Below, one piece after another: positions 56,233 through 64,000 of a stretch of 64,000 nucleotides of DNA. Made by a program: the position numbers and the translations under genes. The notes under the pieces are model-generated. The model did no database searches, had not been told where the DNA came from, and saw only the letters and a program-made list of their open reading frames with translations. The DNA is from Xanthobacter agilis. GTDB taxonomy: Bacteria; Pseudomonadota; Alphaproteobacteria; Rhizobiales; Xanthobacteraceae. Numbering within the stretch: position 1 is the stretch's first letter; every line of letters begins with the position of its first letter. The DNA is taken from the NCBI RefSeq assembly GCF_021730435.1, contig NZ_JABWGX010000022.1, positions 19,678 through 83,677 of the forward strand. The letters are read 5' to 3'.

Positions 56233-56811
56233 ATGGTGAAGCTGAACAAGATCTACACCCGCACCGGCGATGACGGCACCACCGGCCTCGGCACCGGCGC
56301 CCGCGTGGTGAAATACGATCTCAGGGTCATGGCCTACGGCTCCGTGGACGAGGCCAATGCCGCCATCGGCATCGCCCGCCTGCACCTGGCCGACGAGCCG
56401 GCCCTCGATGCCATCCTGAACCGGGTTCAGAATGACCTGTTCGACCTCGGCGCCGATCTGTGCACCCCCGCCGCCGCCAACGAAGGCCCCGGCGACGCCC
56501 TGCGCATCGTGCCGGCCCAGGTGGATCGCCTGGAGCACGACATCGACGCCCTCAATGGGGAACTGTCGCCCCTGACCTCGTTCGTACTGCCCGGCGGCTC
56601 GCCGGCCGCCGCCCACCTGCACCTCGCCCGCACCATCTGCCGGCGGGCGGAACGGGAGATGGTCGCCCTCTCCCACAGCGCCGAGGAGGCGGTGGGGCGC
56701 CCGGCGATTCAATACATGAACCGCCTGTCGGACCTGTTGTTCGTGGCGAGCCGCTTCGCCAATGGGCATGGCGTGCGCGACGTGTTGTGGGTGCCGGGCG
56801 GCGGACGCTGA
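56233..56811 (+). CDS. PduO-type ATP:cob(I)alamin adenosyltransferase
   Basis: A 192-residue adenosyltransferase making coenzyme B12. The N-terminal ATP motif KIYTRTGDDGTTGL, then YGSVDEANAAIG, and the cobalamin/ATP motif ICRRAEREMVALS are all present, as is YMNRLSDLLFVASRFAN. Trimeric and cytoplasmic by family. An alternative family name is MMAB; in this organism it may serve methylmalonyl-CoA mutase. Confidence 0.95.
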   Translation: MVKLNKIYTRTGDDGTTGLGTGARVVKYDLRVMAYGSVDEANAAIGIARLHLADEPALDAILNRVQNDLFDLGADLCTPAAANEGPGDALRIVPAQVDRLEHDIDALNGELSPLTSFVLPGGSPAAAHLHLARTICRRAEREMVALSHSAEEAVGRPAIQYMNRLSDLLFVASRFANGHGVRDVLWVPGGGR

Positions 56812-56962
56812 GCACCGGCCGGCGGGGGCTGCTTTCCCACAGGCGCAGAAACACCTTAGAGTGTGCGCCGCGCGTGTTCCGGCCCGAGGACGCGTGCGGC
56901 CGTCGGACCGATGCGCCTGGATACGGGCCCCGCGCCACAGGCCCCCACACCGAGGCCCGCCC

Positions 56963-57688
56963 ATGTTCGTGCCCATCGCCGACATCAATCCGCTGGAGCA
57001 CATCCGCCGGCCTTATGTGACCTATGCGCTGATCGCGGCGAACGTGCTGGTGTTCGGCCTGCTGCAACGCGGCATCGCGGGCGCGCCGGCGGAGGCGGGC
57101 ATGGTGTCGTTCGGCGCCATCCCGGCGGTGGTATCCGGCGCGGCGGTGCTGCCCGACGGCTATCTCACCCTGCCGCCGAGCCTCACCCTCTTCACCTATA
57201 TGTTCCTGCACGGAGGGTGGCTGCACCTACTCGGCAACATGGCGTTCCTGTGGGTGTTCGCGGACAATGTGGAGGATGCCATGGGCCACCTGCGCTTCCT
57301 CGCCTTCTACCTCCTGTGCGGCGCGGCGGCGGGGCTCGCCCATGTGCTGGCCCAGCCGGATGCGGAGGCGCCGCTGGTGGGGGCGTCCGGCGCCGTGGCC
57401 GGCGTCATCGCCGCCTATCTGGTGCTGCATCCCAACATCCGCCTGTGGGCGCTGGTGCTGATGAAGATCCCCCTGAAGGTGCCGGCCTATCTCATCATCG
57501 GCGTGTGGCTCGCGGTTCAGCTCTGGCAGGCGATCTCGACCGGCGATGCCGACACCGCGTGGTGGGCCCACCTCGGCGGCTTCGCGGCGGGAGCACTGCT
57601 GGTGACGGTGATGCGCCGACGCGACGTGGCCCTCTTCGACCCCGATCCTTCGGGCGTGCCCTCGGTGCCGGGCGAGGGCAAGCGCTGA
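56963..57688 (+). CDS. Rhomboid-family intramembrane serine protease
   Basis: A 241-residue protein with about six transmembrane helices. The catalytic dyad is Ser142 (GASGAVAG) and His203 (WWAHLGGF). [19 protein letters not shown] in outline is the conserved L1/TM2 block. It cleaves transmembrane substrates within the bilayer; the targets are unknown. The start at 56963 begins at the conserved [10 protein letters not shown]. Confidence 0.93.
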   Translation: MFVPIADINPLEHIRRPYVTYALIAANVLVFGLLQRGIAGAPAEAGMVSFGAIPAVVSGAAVLPDGYLTLPPSLTLFTYMFLHGGWLHLLGNMAFLWVFADNVEDAMGHLRFLAFYLLCGAAAGLAHVLAQPDAEAPLVGASGAVAGVIAAYLVLHPNIRLWALVLMKIPLKVPAYLIIGVWLAVQLWQAISTGDADTAWWAHLGGFAAGALLVTVMRRRDVALFDPDPSGVPSVPGEGKR

Positions 57689-57704
57689 GCCAATTTCGCG
57701 AGCG

Positions 57705-57733
57705 TTGACACGGTTTCAGGCCCCTCCTACGTT
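57705..57733 (+). promoter_or_regulatory. Sigma-70-type promoter of etfBA
   Basis: TTGACA (57705-57710), 17 bp, then TACGTT (57728-57733), about 110 bases before the etfB start. The -35 is perfect and the -10 matches at four of six positions. Confidence 0.65.
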
Positions 57734-57842
57734 GCCGGCCCCAAGGTTTGCTGCAATGCAGGGAACCCGAGGGAAGGAGGAGCCTCCGGCGCGGCTCGCG
57801 CGTGTCCGGACCTCCGTGTTGTCAGACGGGGAGCACGCCTTA

Positions 57843-58592
57843 ATGAAGATCTTGGTGCCCGTGAAGCGGGTGGTGGACTACAACGTCAAGGTACGGGTGA
57901 AGTCGGACGGTTCGGGTGTCGAACTGGCCAACATCAAGATGTCGATGAACCCGTTCGACGAGATCGCGGTGGAAGAGGCCCTGCGCCTGAAGGAAGCCGG
58001 CAAGGCGACCGAGGTGGTGGCCGTCTCCATCGGCCCGGCCCAGGCGTCCGAGACGCTGCGCACCGCCCTCGCCATGGGCGCCGACCGCGGCATCCTGGTG
58101 AAGACCGACGCGCTGGTGGAGCCGCTGGCGGTCGCTAAGATTCTCAAGGGCATCGTCGGCGAAGAGGCCCCCGGCCTCGTCATCCTCGGCAAGCAGGCCA
58201 TCGACGACGATTGCAACCAGACCGGCCAGATGCTCGCGGCGCTGCTCGGCTGGCCGCAGGGCACGTTCGCATCCAAGGTGGTCGTGGAAGACGGCGGCTT
58301 CGCCATCACCCGCGAGATCGACGGCGGCCTCCAGACCATCAAGCTGAAGGGTCCGGCCATCGTCACCACCGACCTGCGCCTCAATGAGCCGCGCTATGCC
58401 TCGCTGCCCAACATCATGAAGGCGAAGAAGAAGCCCATCGCCGACAAGACCCCGGCCGACTATGGCGTCGACGTGGCGCCGCGCCTCGCGGTGCTCAAGA
58501 CCGCCGAGCCGACCGGCCGGAAGGCGGGCGTGAAGGTGGCCTCGGTGGCCGAACTGGTGGCGAAGCTCAAGGACGAGGCGGGGGTGATCTGA
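57843..58592 (+). CDS. etfB: Electron transfer flavoprotein beta subunit
   Basis: A 249-residue Etf[20 protein letters not shown] and [17 protein letters not shown] open the protein, and the AMP site region ([25 protein letters not shown] in outline) is conserved. With EtfA it carries electrons from acyl-CoA and other dehydrogenases to ETF:quinone oxidoreductase. It overlaps etfA by 1 bp. Confidence 0.96.
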   Translation: MKILVPVKRVVDYNVKVRVKSDGSGVELANIKMSMNPFDEIAVEEALRLKEAGKATEVVAVSIGPAQASETLRTALAMGADRGILVKTDALVEPLAVAKILKGIVGEEAPGLVILGKQAIDDDCNQTGQMLAALLGWPQGTFASKVVVEDGGFAITREIDGGLQTIKLKGPAIVTTDLRLNEPRYASLPNIMKAKKKPIADKTPADYGVDVAPRLAVLKTAEPTGRKAGVKVASVAELVAKLKDEAGVI

Positions 58593-59536
58593 TGGCGACT
58601 TTGCTTCTCGCGGAACACGACAATTCCACCCTCAACGGCGTCACCGCCAAGGCCCTGACCGCCGCCGCCGCCCTCGGCGCGCCGGTGGACGTGCTGGTGG
58701 CCGGCAAGGATGCCAAGGCGGTGGCCGAGGCCGCCGCCAAGCTCGCCGGCGTCAACAAGGTGCTGCTCGCCGACGACGCGCTCTACGCGCACCGTCTGGC
58801 CGAGCCGCTCGCGGCCCTGATCGTGTCGCTGGCGCCCGGCTACGACGCCATCGTCGGCCCCTCCACCGCCATGGTGAAGAACGTGCTGCCCCGCGTCGCG
58901 GCCCTGCTCGACGTGATGCAGGTCTCCGACATCATCAAGGTGGAGAGCGCCGACACGTTCGAGCGGCCCATTTATGCCGGCAACGCCATCCAGACCGTGA
59001 AGTCGACCGACGCCAAGAAGGTCATCACGGTGCGCACCGCCTCCTTCGCCGCCACCGCTGAAGGCGGCGCGGCGCCCATCGAGAGCCTCGGCGTCGCCGC
59101 CGACCCGGCCCTCACCACCTTCGTGGAAGAGGCCATCGCCGCCTCTGACCGGCCCGAGCTGACCGCCGCCAAGATCATCGTGTCGGGCGGCCGCGCGGTG
59201 GGTTCGCGCGAGAAGTTCGCCGAGGTCATCGAGCCGCTGGCGGACGTGCTGGGCGCGGCCGTGGGCGCCTCGCGCGCCGCGGTCGACGCCGGCTACGCCC
59301 CCAACGACTGGCAGGTGGGCCAGACCGGCAAGGTCGTCGCCCCCGAGCTCTACATCGCGCTCGGCATCTCGGGCGCCATCCAGCACCTCGCCGGCATGAA
59401 GGATTCCAAGGTCATCGTCGCCATCAACAAGGATGAGGAAGCCCCCATCTTCCAGGTGGCCGACTACGGTCTCGTGGGTGACATCTTCACCGTGGTACCA
59501 GAGCTGAAGGCGGAAATCGCCAAAGCGAAGGGCTGA
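58592..59536 (+). CDS. etfA: Electron transfer flavoprotein alpha subunit
   Basis: A 314-residue EtfA. The FAD-binding C-terminal domain is recognised by [53 protein letters not shown] in outline, and DYGLVGDIF near the end. Paired with etfB and followed by a beta-oxidation-type dehydrogenase. Confidence 0.96.
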   Translation: MATLLLAEHDNSTLNGVTAKALTAAAALGAPVDVLVAGKDAKAVAEAAAKLAGVNKVLLADDALYAHRLAEPLAALIVSLAPGYDAIVGPSTAMVKNVLPRVAALLDVMQVSDIIKVESADTFERPIYAGNAIQTVKSTDAKKVITVRTASFAATAEGGAAPIESLGVAADPALTTFVEEAIAASDRPELTAAKIIVSGGRAVGSREKFAEVIEPLADVLGAAVGASRAAVDAGYAPNDWQVGQTGKVVAPELYIALGISGAIQHLAGMKDSKVIVAINKDEEAPIFQVADYGLVGDIFTVVPELKAEIAKAKG

Positions 59537-59756
59537 GCGCGCCCCTCCCGCCGGCCACCGGTGGGAGGGTGCCGCCGACCGGGAGGCCCCTTGGACCCTC
59601 CGGGCGGCGGCGACGCCGAAGAACGAGCCAAAGAACACGAGGGCGCCCGCGCATCCTCGTGTTCGGGTGCAGCATCACGGCCGCGACGGTGCCCCCCGCA
59701 GCGGCCATCCTCATTCGGGCGCCGTCTCCCGGCCCCTCAGGCGAAACGAGAGAATC

Positions 59757-60638
59757 ATGCCGATTGAGATCAAGAAGGTCGGGGTTATCGGCGCTGGCCA
59801 GATGGGCAACGGCATCGCCCACGTGTGCGCCCTCGCCGGCTACGAGGTGTTCCTCCACGACGCCGACTCCACGCGCATCGGCGCCGGCATCGCCACCATC
59901 AACGGCAACATGGCCCGCCAGGTGTCCAAGGGCACGGTGACCGAGGACGCGCGACAGTCCGCGCTCGGGCGCATCACCGCCGCCAATACCACCGAAGACC
60001 TCGCCCCCTGCGACATCGTGATCGAATCGGCCACCGAGCGCGAGGAGGTGAAGCGCAAGATCTTCACCGGCCTGTGCGCCGTGCTGCGCCCGGAAGCGCT
60101 GCTCGCGTCCAACACCTCGTCCATTTCCATCACCCGCCTCGCGGCCGCCACCGACCGGCCGGAGCGCTTCATCGGCATTCATTTCATGAATCCGGTGCCG
60201 CTCATGGAGCTGGTGGAGCTGGTGCGCGGCATCGCCACCGACGACGAGACCTTCGACGTCGCCAAGGCCTTCATCGCCAGCCTGCACAAGACCTACGCGG
60301 TGGCCGAGGACTTCCCGGCGTTCATCGTCAACCGCATCCTGCTGCCCATGATCAACGAGGCCATCTATACCCTCTATGAGGGCGTGGGCTCGGTGGACGC
60401 CATCGACAAGGCCATGCGGCTCGGCGCCAACCATCCCATGGGTCCGCTCCAGCTCGCGGACTTCATCGGCCTCGACACCTGCCTCGCCATCATGCAGGTG
60501 CTCCACGAGGGGCTCGCCGATTCCAAATATCGCCCCTGCCCGCTGCTGGTGAAATATGTCGAGGCCGGCTGGCTCGGCCGCAAGACCCACCGCGGCTTCT
60601 ACGACTATCGCGGCGAAAAGCCGGTGCCGACCCGCTGA
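59757..60638 (+). CDS. 3-hydroxybutyryl-CoA dehydrogenase
   Basis: A 293-residue NAD-dependent dehydrogenase of the HbdA/PaaH type. GAGQMGNGIAHV (about 12-23) is the NAD motif; SNTSSISITRLA, HFMNPVPLMELVEL (catalytic His/Asn region) and NRILLPMINEA are conserved. It interconverts acetoacetyl-CoA and 3-hydroxybutyryl-CoA, in butanoate or PHB-related metabolism. The etf genes 220 bp upstream fit a fatty-acid/butanoate function. Confidence 0.95.
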   Translation: MPIEIKKVGVIGAGQMGNGIAHVCALAGYEVFLHDADSTRIGAGIATINGNMARQVSKGTVTEDARQSALGRITAANTTEDLAPCDIVIESATEREEVKRKIFTGLCAVLRPEALLASNTSSISITRLAAATDRPERFIGIHFMNPVPLMELVELVRGIATDDETFDVAKAFIASLHKTYAVAEDFPAFIVNRILLPMINEAIYTLYEGVGSVDAIDKAMRLGANHPMGPLQLADFIGLDTCLAIMQVLHEGLADSKYRPCPLLVKYVEAGWLGRKTHRGFYDYRGEKPVPTR

Positions 60639-60672
60639 GCGCGCGGACGACACCCGATCCCGCCTGATCCTG

Positions 60673-60704
60673 AAAGGCCCGGCCCCGCGCCGGGCCTTTT
60701 TTTT
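60673..60704 (+). terminator. Rho-independent terminator after the hydroxybutyryl-CoA dehydrogenase
   Basis: AAAGGCCCGG and CCGGGCCTTT pair around CCCCGCG and are followed by a T run through 60704. Confidence 0.9.
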
Positions 60705-60740
60705 GTGCGGTTCTTGGTGCGGTTCTTGGTGCGTTTTTTG
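60705..60740. repeat. Short 12-bp tandem repeat
   Basis: GTGCGGTTCTTG occurs at 60705-60716 and 60717-60728; a diverged third unit (GTGCGTTTTTTG) is at 60729-60740. It lies directly after a terminator and before the convergent sensor-kinase gene; slipped-strand origin is likely. Confidence 0.7.
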
Positions 60741-60852
60741 GCGCGGGCGCCCGTTCTCTTATGTCTTGGCGCGGGCGTTCTCTTGGCGCGCGGCCATTTT
60801 CCCGTCGCCCGTGGCCGAGCGACCGGAACACGCCGCGCCCAGGCCAATGCGC

Positions 60853-62196
60853 TCAGGTCTCCTCGTCCTCGTCGTCCTCTGCCATCACCACCGCCGGCAG
60901 GTCCACCCGCTGCACGAGGCCGCCGCCCGGCCGGTTCACCAGGGTCAACCGGCCGCCATGGCGGCCGATGATCTCATTGGCGATGGCAAGCCCGAGGCCG
61001 GCGCCGGGAATCTTGGTCTGGCGCGCCGGGTCCACCCGGAAGAAAGGTTCGAACACCTGCCCCATGAGGGCATCGGGAATGCCCGGCCCGTCGTCCTCGA
61101 TGGTCAGCACCGCCCGCACCGTCTCGCCGCCGCGAACGTGGTCCTGCTGCACCGCCACCCGCGCGCCGCCGCCATGAGTCGCGGCGTTGACCACGAGGTT
61201 GCGGACCGCGCGCTTCAGTGACAGGGGACGGCTCAGCACGGTCGTCGGCTCCGCCTTCAACAGCACCGCCGGGTGGCCGGCTTCCGCCACCTCGCGCACC
61301 ACGGCGGCCACCAGCAGGTCGAGCCGCACCGGCTCGCCGGGACCGGCCTCCACCTCCTCGCGCACCAGGCGGATGGCGCTGTCGGCGATGCGGTCCAGTT
61401 CCGCGAGGTCGGACAGCCACTGCGTCCGCTCCTCGTCATCGGGAATGAACTCGGCGCGCAGGCGCATCCGGGTGAGCGGCGTGCGCAGATCGTGGGCGGC
61501 ACCGGCGACGATGCGCATGCGGCTGTCCATGGCCGCCTTCAGCCGGGCCGACAGGCGGTTGATGGCGGCGGCGGCGGCCCGCACCTCCTCCGGCCCCTCT
61601 TCGGGGAGCACCGGCGGCTCGCCATTGGGGCCGATCTGCGCCGCCGCATCCTCGATCAGGGACAGCGGCTTCATGATTCGCCGCATGACGAACACCACCA
61701 CCAGGGTGATGCCGACCACCATCAGCACAAACCAGGTGGCGAGGTTCAGCGTGCGGCCGGGAAAGGCGGGGCCCCCGGGTGGAGGCGGCAGACGACCGAG
61801 CAGGTTCGTCTTCATCACCAGCCAGCGCCCGTCCGGCAGTTGCAGCGCGGCCAAAGGCAGCCCGCCCTCCGGCGGATCGACCACCCGCACCGGATAGGAT
61901 TTACCCAGCCGCGCCAGCGCGTCACGCAGTACATTGGTGGCGAAGGGGTTCGGCAGGCCTTGAGGGGGCTCGGCCCGCACGCCGGCATTGGGGATGCCCA
62001 AGTCGCCGTCATGGGGCGAAATGCGCTGGGCGAGACCGGCCGCCAGCGCGAACTGGGCCGCCGCATCGTCGCCGATATCCGGCGGCGGACCCATCATGGG
62101 CACGGTGAGGAAGAAGGAAGCGATGTTGGCGAAGGCGACCACCAGCACCATGGCCACCACCAGCACCGCGGTGACCTGCGCGCGCAGGGTCCTCAT
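60853..62196 (-). CDS. Sensor histidine kinase
   Basis: A 447-residue membrane kinase. Two transmembrane helices (about 9-32 and 152-172) flank a periplasmic domain of about 120 residues with a Pro-rich end. A HAMP linker follows, then the phospho-acceptor His235 (AGAAHDLRTPLTRMR) and the ATPase motifs NLVVNAATHGG (N box), EDDGPGIP and GAGLGLAIANEI. It overlaps the regulator gene by 4 bp. The divergent Spy/CpxP-like gene suggests envelope or metal stress sensing. Confidence 0.93.
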   Translation of the reverse strand: MRTLRAQVTAVLVVAMVLVVAFANIASFFLTVPMMGPPPDIGDDAAAQFALAAGLAQRISPHDGDLGIPNAGVRAEPPQGLPNPFATNVLRDALARLGKSYPVRVVDPPEGGLPLAALQLPDGRWLVMKTNLLGRLPPPPGGPAFPGRTLNLATWFVLMVVGITLVVVFVMRRIMKPLSLIEDAAAQIGPNGEPPVLPEEGPEEVRAAAAAINRLSARLKAAMDSRMRIVAGAAHDLRTPLTRMRLRAEFIPDDEERTQWLSDLAELDRIADSAIRLVREEVEAGPGEPVRLDLLVAAVVREVAEAGHPAVLLKAEPTTVLSRPLSLKRAVRNLVVNAATHGGGARVAVQQDHVRGGETVRAVLTIEDDGPGIPDALMGQVFEPFFRVDPARQTKIPGAGLGLAIANEIIGRHGGRLTLVNRPGGGLVQRVDLPAVVMAEDDEDEET

Positions 62197-62921
62197 GACG
62201 CCTCCTCCAGCTCCACCCGCACCGCGAGCTGATAGCCGCCGTTCCGCAGCGTCTTGAGGATCTGGTATGCGCCCTGATCGCCGAGCTTGCGGCGCAGGCG
62301 GCTCACCAGGACATCCACCGAGCGGTCGAAGGGTCCCGCCTCCCGACCCTTGGTGATATCGAGCAGCTGATCGCGCGAGAGGATGCGGCCGGGCCGCTCC
62401 AGAAACGCCATCAGAAGGTCGAACTCGGCTCCGGTGAGGGCGACCTCGCTGCCGTCCTCGGCGGTGACACGCCGCAGATCGGGCTCGGCGCGGAAGCCGG
62501 CGAAACGGAAGGCGCGCGGCGCCGCCGCCTCCGCCTCGCTCGGCGCCACCCGGCGCAGCACCGCACGGATGCGCGCCACCAGCTCGCGCGGGTTGAAGGG
62601 CTTGCCGAGATAGTCGTCGGCGCCGATCTCCAGGCCGATGATGCGGTCCACATCCTCCTTCAGCGCCGTCAGCAGAATGACCGGCACATTGGAGGTGGCG
62701 CGCAGATCCCGACACAGGTCGAGACCGGAGGCGTCGGGCAGCATCAGATCGAGCACCACCAGGTCGATGCGCTGGGTGGCGAGCTTCTCGCTCATCTCCC
62801 GCCCATCCCCGGCCGTGGTCACGCGGAAGCCCTGCCCCACCAGATAGCGGCTCAGAAGCTTCCGGATCTCCAGGTCGTCGTCCACGACGAGAATATGCGC
62901 TCCACTCTCCACGGGCCTCAT
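62193..62921 (-). CDS. OmpR-family response regulator
   Basis: A 242-residue regulator. The receiver has Asp58 (LVVLDLMLPDASG), an acidic pocket (VVDDDLE) and Lys near LGKPFNPRE. The winged helix-turn-helix follows (VALTGAEFDLLMAFLERPGRILSRDQLLDI in outline, then FDRSVDVLVSRLRRKLGD). The start at 62921 follows AGGAGA. It is transcribed ahead of its kinase, divergent from the Spy-like gene at 63122. Confidence 0.94.
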   Translation of the reverse strand: MRPVESGAHILVVDDDLEIRKLLSRYLVGQGFRVTTAGDGREMSEKLATQRIDLVVLDLMLPDASGLDLCRDLRATSNVPVILLTALKEDVDRIIGLEIGADDYLGKPFNPRELVARIRAVLRRVAPSEAEAAAPRAFRFAGFRAEPDLRRVTAEDGSEVALTGAEFDLLMAFLERPGRILSRDQLLDITKGREAGPFDRSVDVLVSRLRRKLGDQGAYQILKTLRNGGYQLAVRVELEEAS

Positions 62922-63121
62922 TCTCCTGTCTCCCTCAGACCTTAGCCGCCCGTGCCCGCGTCCCGGCACCGTCTTGTGCAACTCTCCTTTGCCACGCCGC
63001 CCATGGCAATGTTGCGTTACAAATCCGCGCGCCGGGGACACGTTTGGATAACGGCGGACCTTCGGCAGCAACAGGACCGGGCCAAAGTGTCCCCATCGCA
63101 AACATCGCAAAGGCGATGCAC
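62922..63121. promoter_or_regulatory. Divergent control region, regulator versus Spy-like gene
   Basis: A 200-bp region with both promoters. I cannot point to a confident -35/-10 pair or a direct repeat. The TTGCGTTACAA around 63013-63023 is the AT-richest part. Confidence 0.3.
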
Positions 63122-63919
63122 ATGACACGCCGCACGGTTCGGATTTTGCTCTTGTCGGGGGTCGCGGTCTGCTTCGTCGGCGCCGCCGCCGCCCAGAGCA
63201 GTTCCGGCAAGACGCAGGACCGGCTGCCGGTCGCCCCTTCGGCCACGTTCGACGCGCCGATCCGGATGGCGGCGCTGGACCTGCCGTTTCGGGCTCCTCC
63301 CGCCCCCGGCGCGGACGGCCCGCAGATCGCGGCCATCGATGCCCCGGCCCCGCCGCCGCCCGCCGGCTTCCGGTGTCCGCTGGGCGCGGGTGGTCCGGGC
63401 GGTGGTCCCGGCGATCGCCGGATGGGACCGCCCGGCCGGCCGATGATGGGGCCGCCCGGTCCGCGTCCGGATCCGCTGGGCTATGCCCGTGCCCTGGCCG
63501 CGGCTGAAACCGCTGTCGGCATCCGCACCGACCAGCTTGATGCCTGGCGCGACGTTACCGATGCGCTCCAGGCCAGCGCAGCCCTGCGGGCCAGAGGCCC
63601 CGGACCGGGCCCCGACGGTCGCCGGGGTCCCGGCGCCCCGGCCCCCGTCCGGTCCACGGGGAACGCAACCCCCGCGACGGCGGCCGAGCCAGCCCCGCTC
63701 GCGCCGATCGAGGCCCTGGCCGGCGACCTGCAGGAGCAAGGACGGGTGGGCGAGCGCCTTGCCCGCGGCCTCGCCACCCTGAAGGCGAAGCTGACGCCCG
63801 AGCAGCTCGATCGGATGGCGCGCCTGGGCCCGGCTCTGCTGCCGCCCCCCGGCGGACGCCTCCTTCCGCCGCCCCCGCCGCCGCCCCCCGGCGGTGCGGG
63901 TCCCGAGGACGAGGACTGA
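63122..63919 (+). CDS. Spy/CpxP-like (LTXXQ) periplasmic protein
   Basis: A 265-residue secreted protein with a signal peptide ending near AAAQS (about 25). The C-terminal helical part contains LTPEQLDRMARLGP, the LTXXQ pattern of the Spy/CpxP family of envelope-stress chaperones. Extensive Pro/Gly-rich stretches (about 60-120 and the last 35 residues) are unusual. Divergence from a two-component system parallels cpxP and its regulator. The ATG at 63122 is favoured over 63116 because of spacing to AAAGG. Confidence 0.72.
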   Translation: MTRRTVRILLLSGVAVCFVGAAAAQSSSGKTQDRLPVAPSATFDAPIRMAALDLPFRAPPAPGADGPQIAAIDAPAPPPPAGFRCPLGAGGPGGGPGDRRMGPPGRPMMGPPGPRPDPLGYARALAAAETAVGIRTDQLDAWRDVTDALQASAALRARGPGPGPDGRRGPGAPAPVRSTGNATPATAAEPAPLAPIEALAGDLQEQGRVGERLARGLATLKAKLTPEQLDRMARLGPALLPPPGGRLLPPPPPPPPGGAGPEDED

Positions 63920-64000
63920 CGATCGCCCCCGATGGGGCCTGTGAAAGGAAGGGATTCTCGCCGCCCTGATCGTCCCTTCCCCGCAGCGAGCGTGTTTCGG

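Noticed and set aside
1..64000. CRISPR array, IS element or prophage
   Set aside because: I found no regularly spaced repeats, transposase or integrase genes or phage proteins anywhere in the window.

Overview
The window is GC-rich chromosomal DNA from an alphaproteobacterium. The gene orders lptC-lptA-lptB-rpoN, rimP-nusA-ylxR-infB-rbfA-truB-rpsO-pnp and ffs-dnaX-ybaB, plus a Bradyrhizobium-type hup/hyp cluster, point to Hyphomicrobiales, most likely the Xanthobacteraceae (Xanthobacter/Azorhizobium-like). The family-level placement is inference from gene order and protein character; no database was searched. Almost all of it is dense coding sequence; I see no rRNA, tRNA, CRISPR array, transposase or prophage gene.

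Layout. 1-1.4 kb: two secreted proteins built of cyanovirin-N-like (CVNH) repeats, next to a 46-bp direct repeat. 1.9-7.1 kb: a small RNase D-like exonuclease, the LPS-export genes lptC, lptA, lptB, then rpoN (sigma-54). 7.3-9.2 kb: an orphan lipoprotein, then divergent ohr/ohrR with two visible palindromic operators. 9.3-21.7 kb: the transcription/translation operon rimP to pnp with a metallopeptidase-like gene inserted between truB and rpsO. 22-25.5 kb: a rubrerythrin-like protein, ybaB, dnaX, a small secreted protein and the SRP 4.5S RNA. 25.5-27.0 kb: an AT-rich two-gene insert of unknown function.

27.0-41.9 kb is an uptake [NiFe]-hydrogenase cluster: hupS-L-C, then hupD-F-G-H-(IJ fused)-K, hypA-B, the NtrC-type activator hoxA/hupR, hypC-D-E and hupE. 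The small subunit carries the six cysteines of the oxygen-tolerant [4Fe-3S] type. A clear sigma-54 promoter precedes hupS, so rpoN, the activator and the target promoter all lie in this window. No hypF is present.

42.0-51.2 kb is a catabolic locus: a divergent SDR dehydrogenase, then a polyamine-type ABC importer, a DeoR regulator, an isochorismatase-type hydrolase, a small-molecule kinase and a class-III PLP enzyme of the phospholyase (AGXT2L) type. The last two resemble the kinase plus ammonia-phospholyase logic used for ethanolamine and hydroxylysine, suggesting an uncharacterised amino-alcohol pathway. 51.3-64 kb: tex, a small membrane protein, a host-attachment-type protein, TspO, a HIG1 protein, a PduO-type cobalamin adenosyltransferase, a rhomboid protease, etfBA with 3-hydroxybutyryl-CoA dehydrogenase, and an OmpR-type two-component system divergent from a Spy/CpxP-like periplasmic protein.

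The least explained parts are the AT-rich gene pair at 25.6-27.0 kb, the kinase/phospholyase locus, the CVNH pair, and several strong intergenic palindromes.
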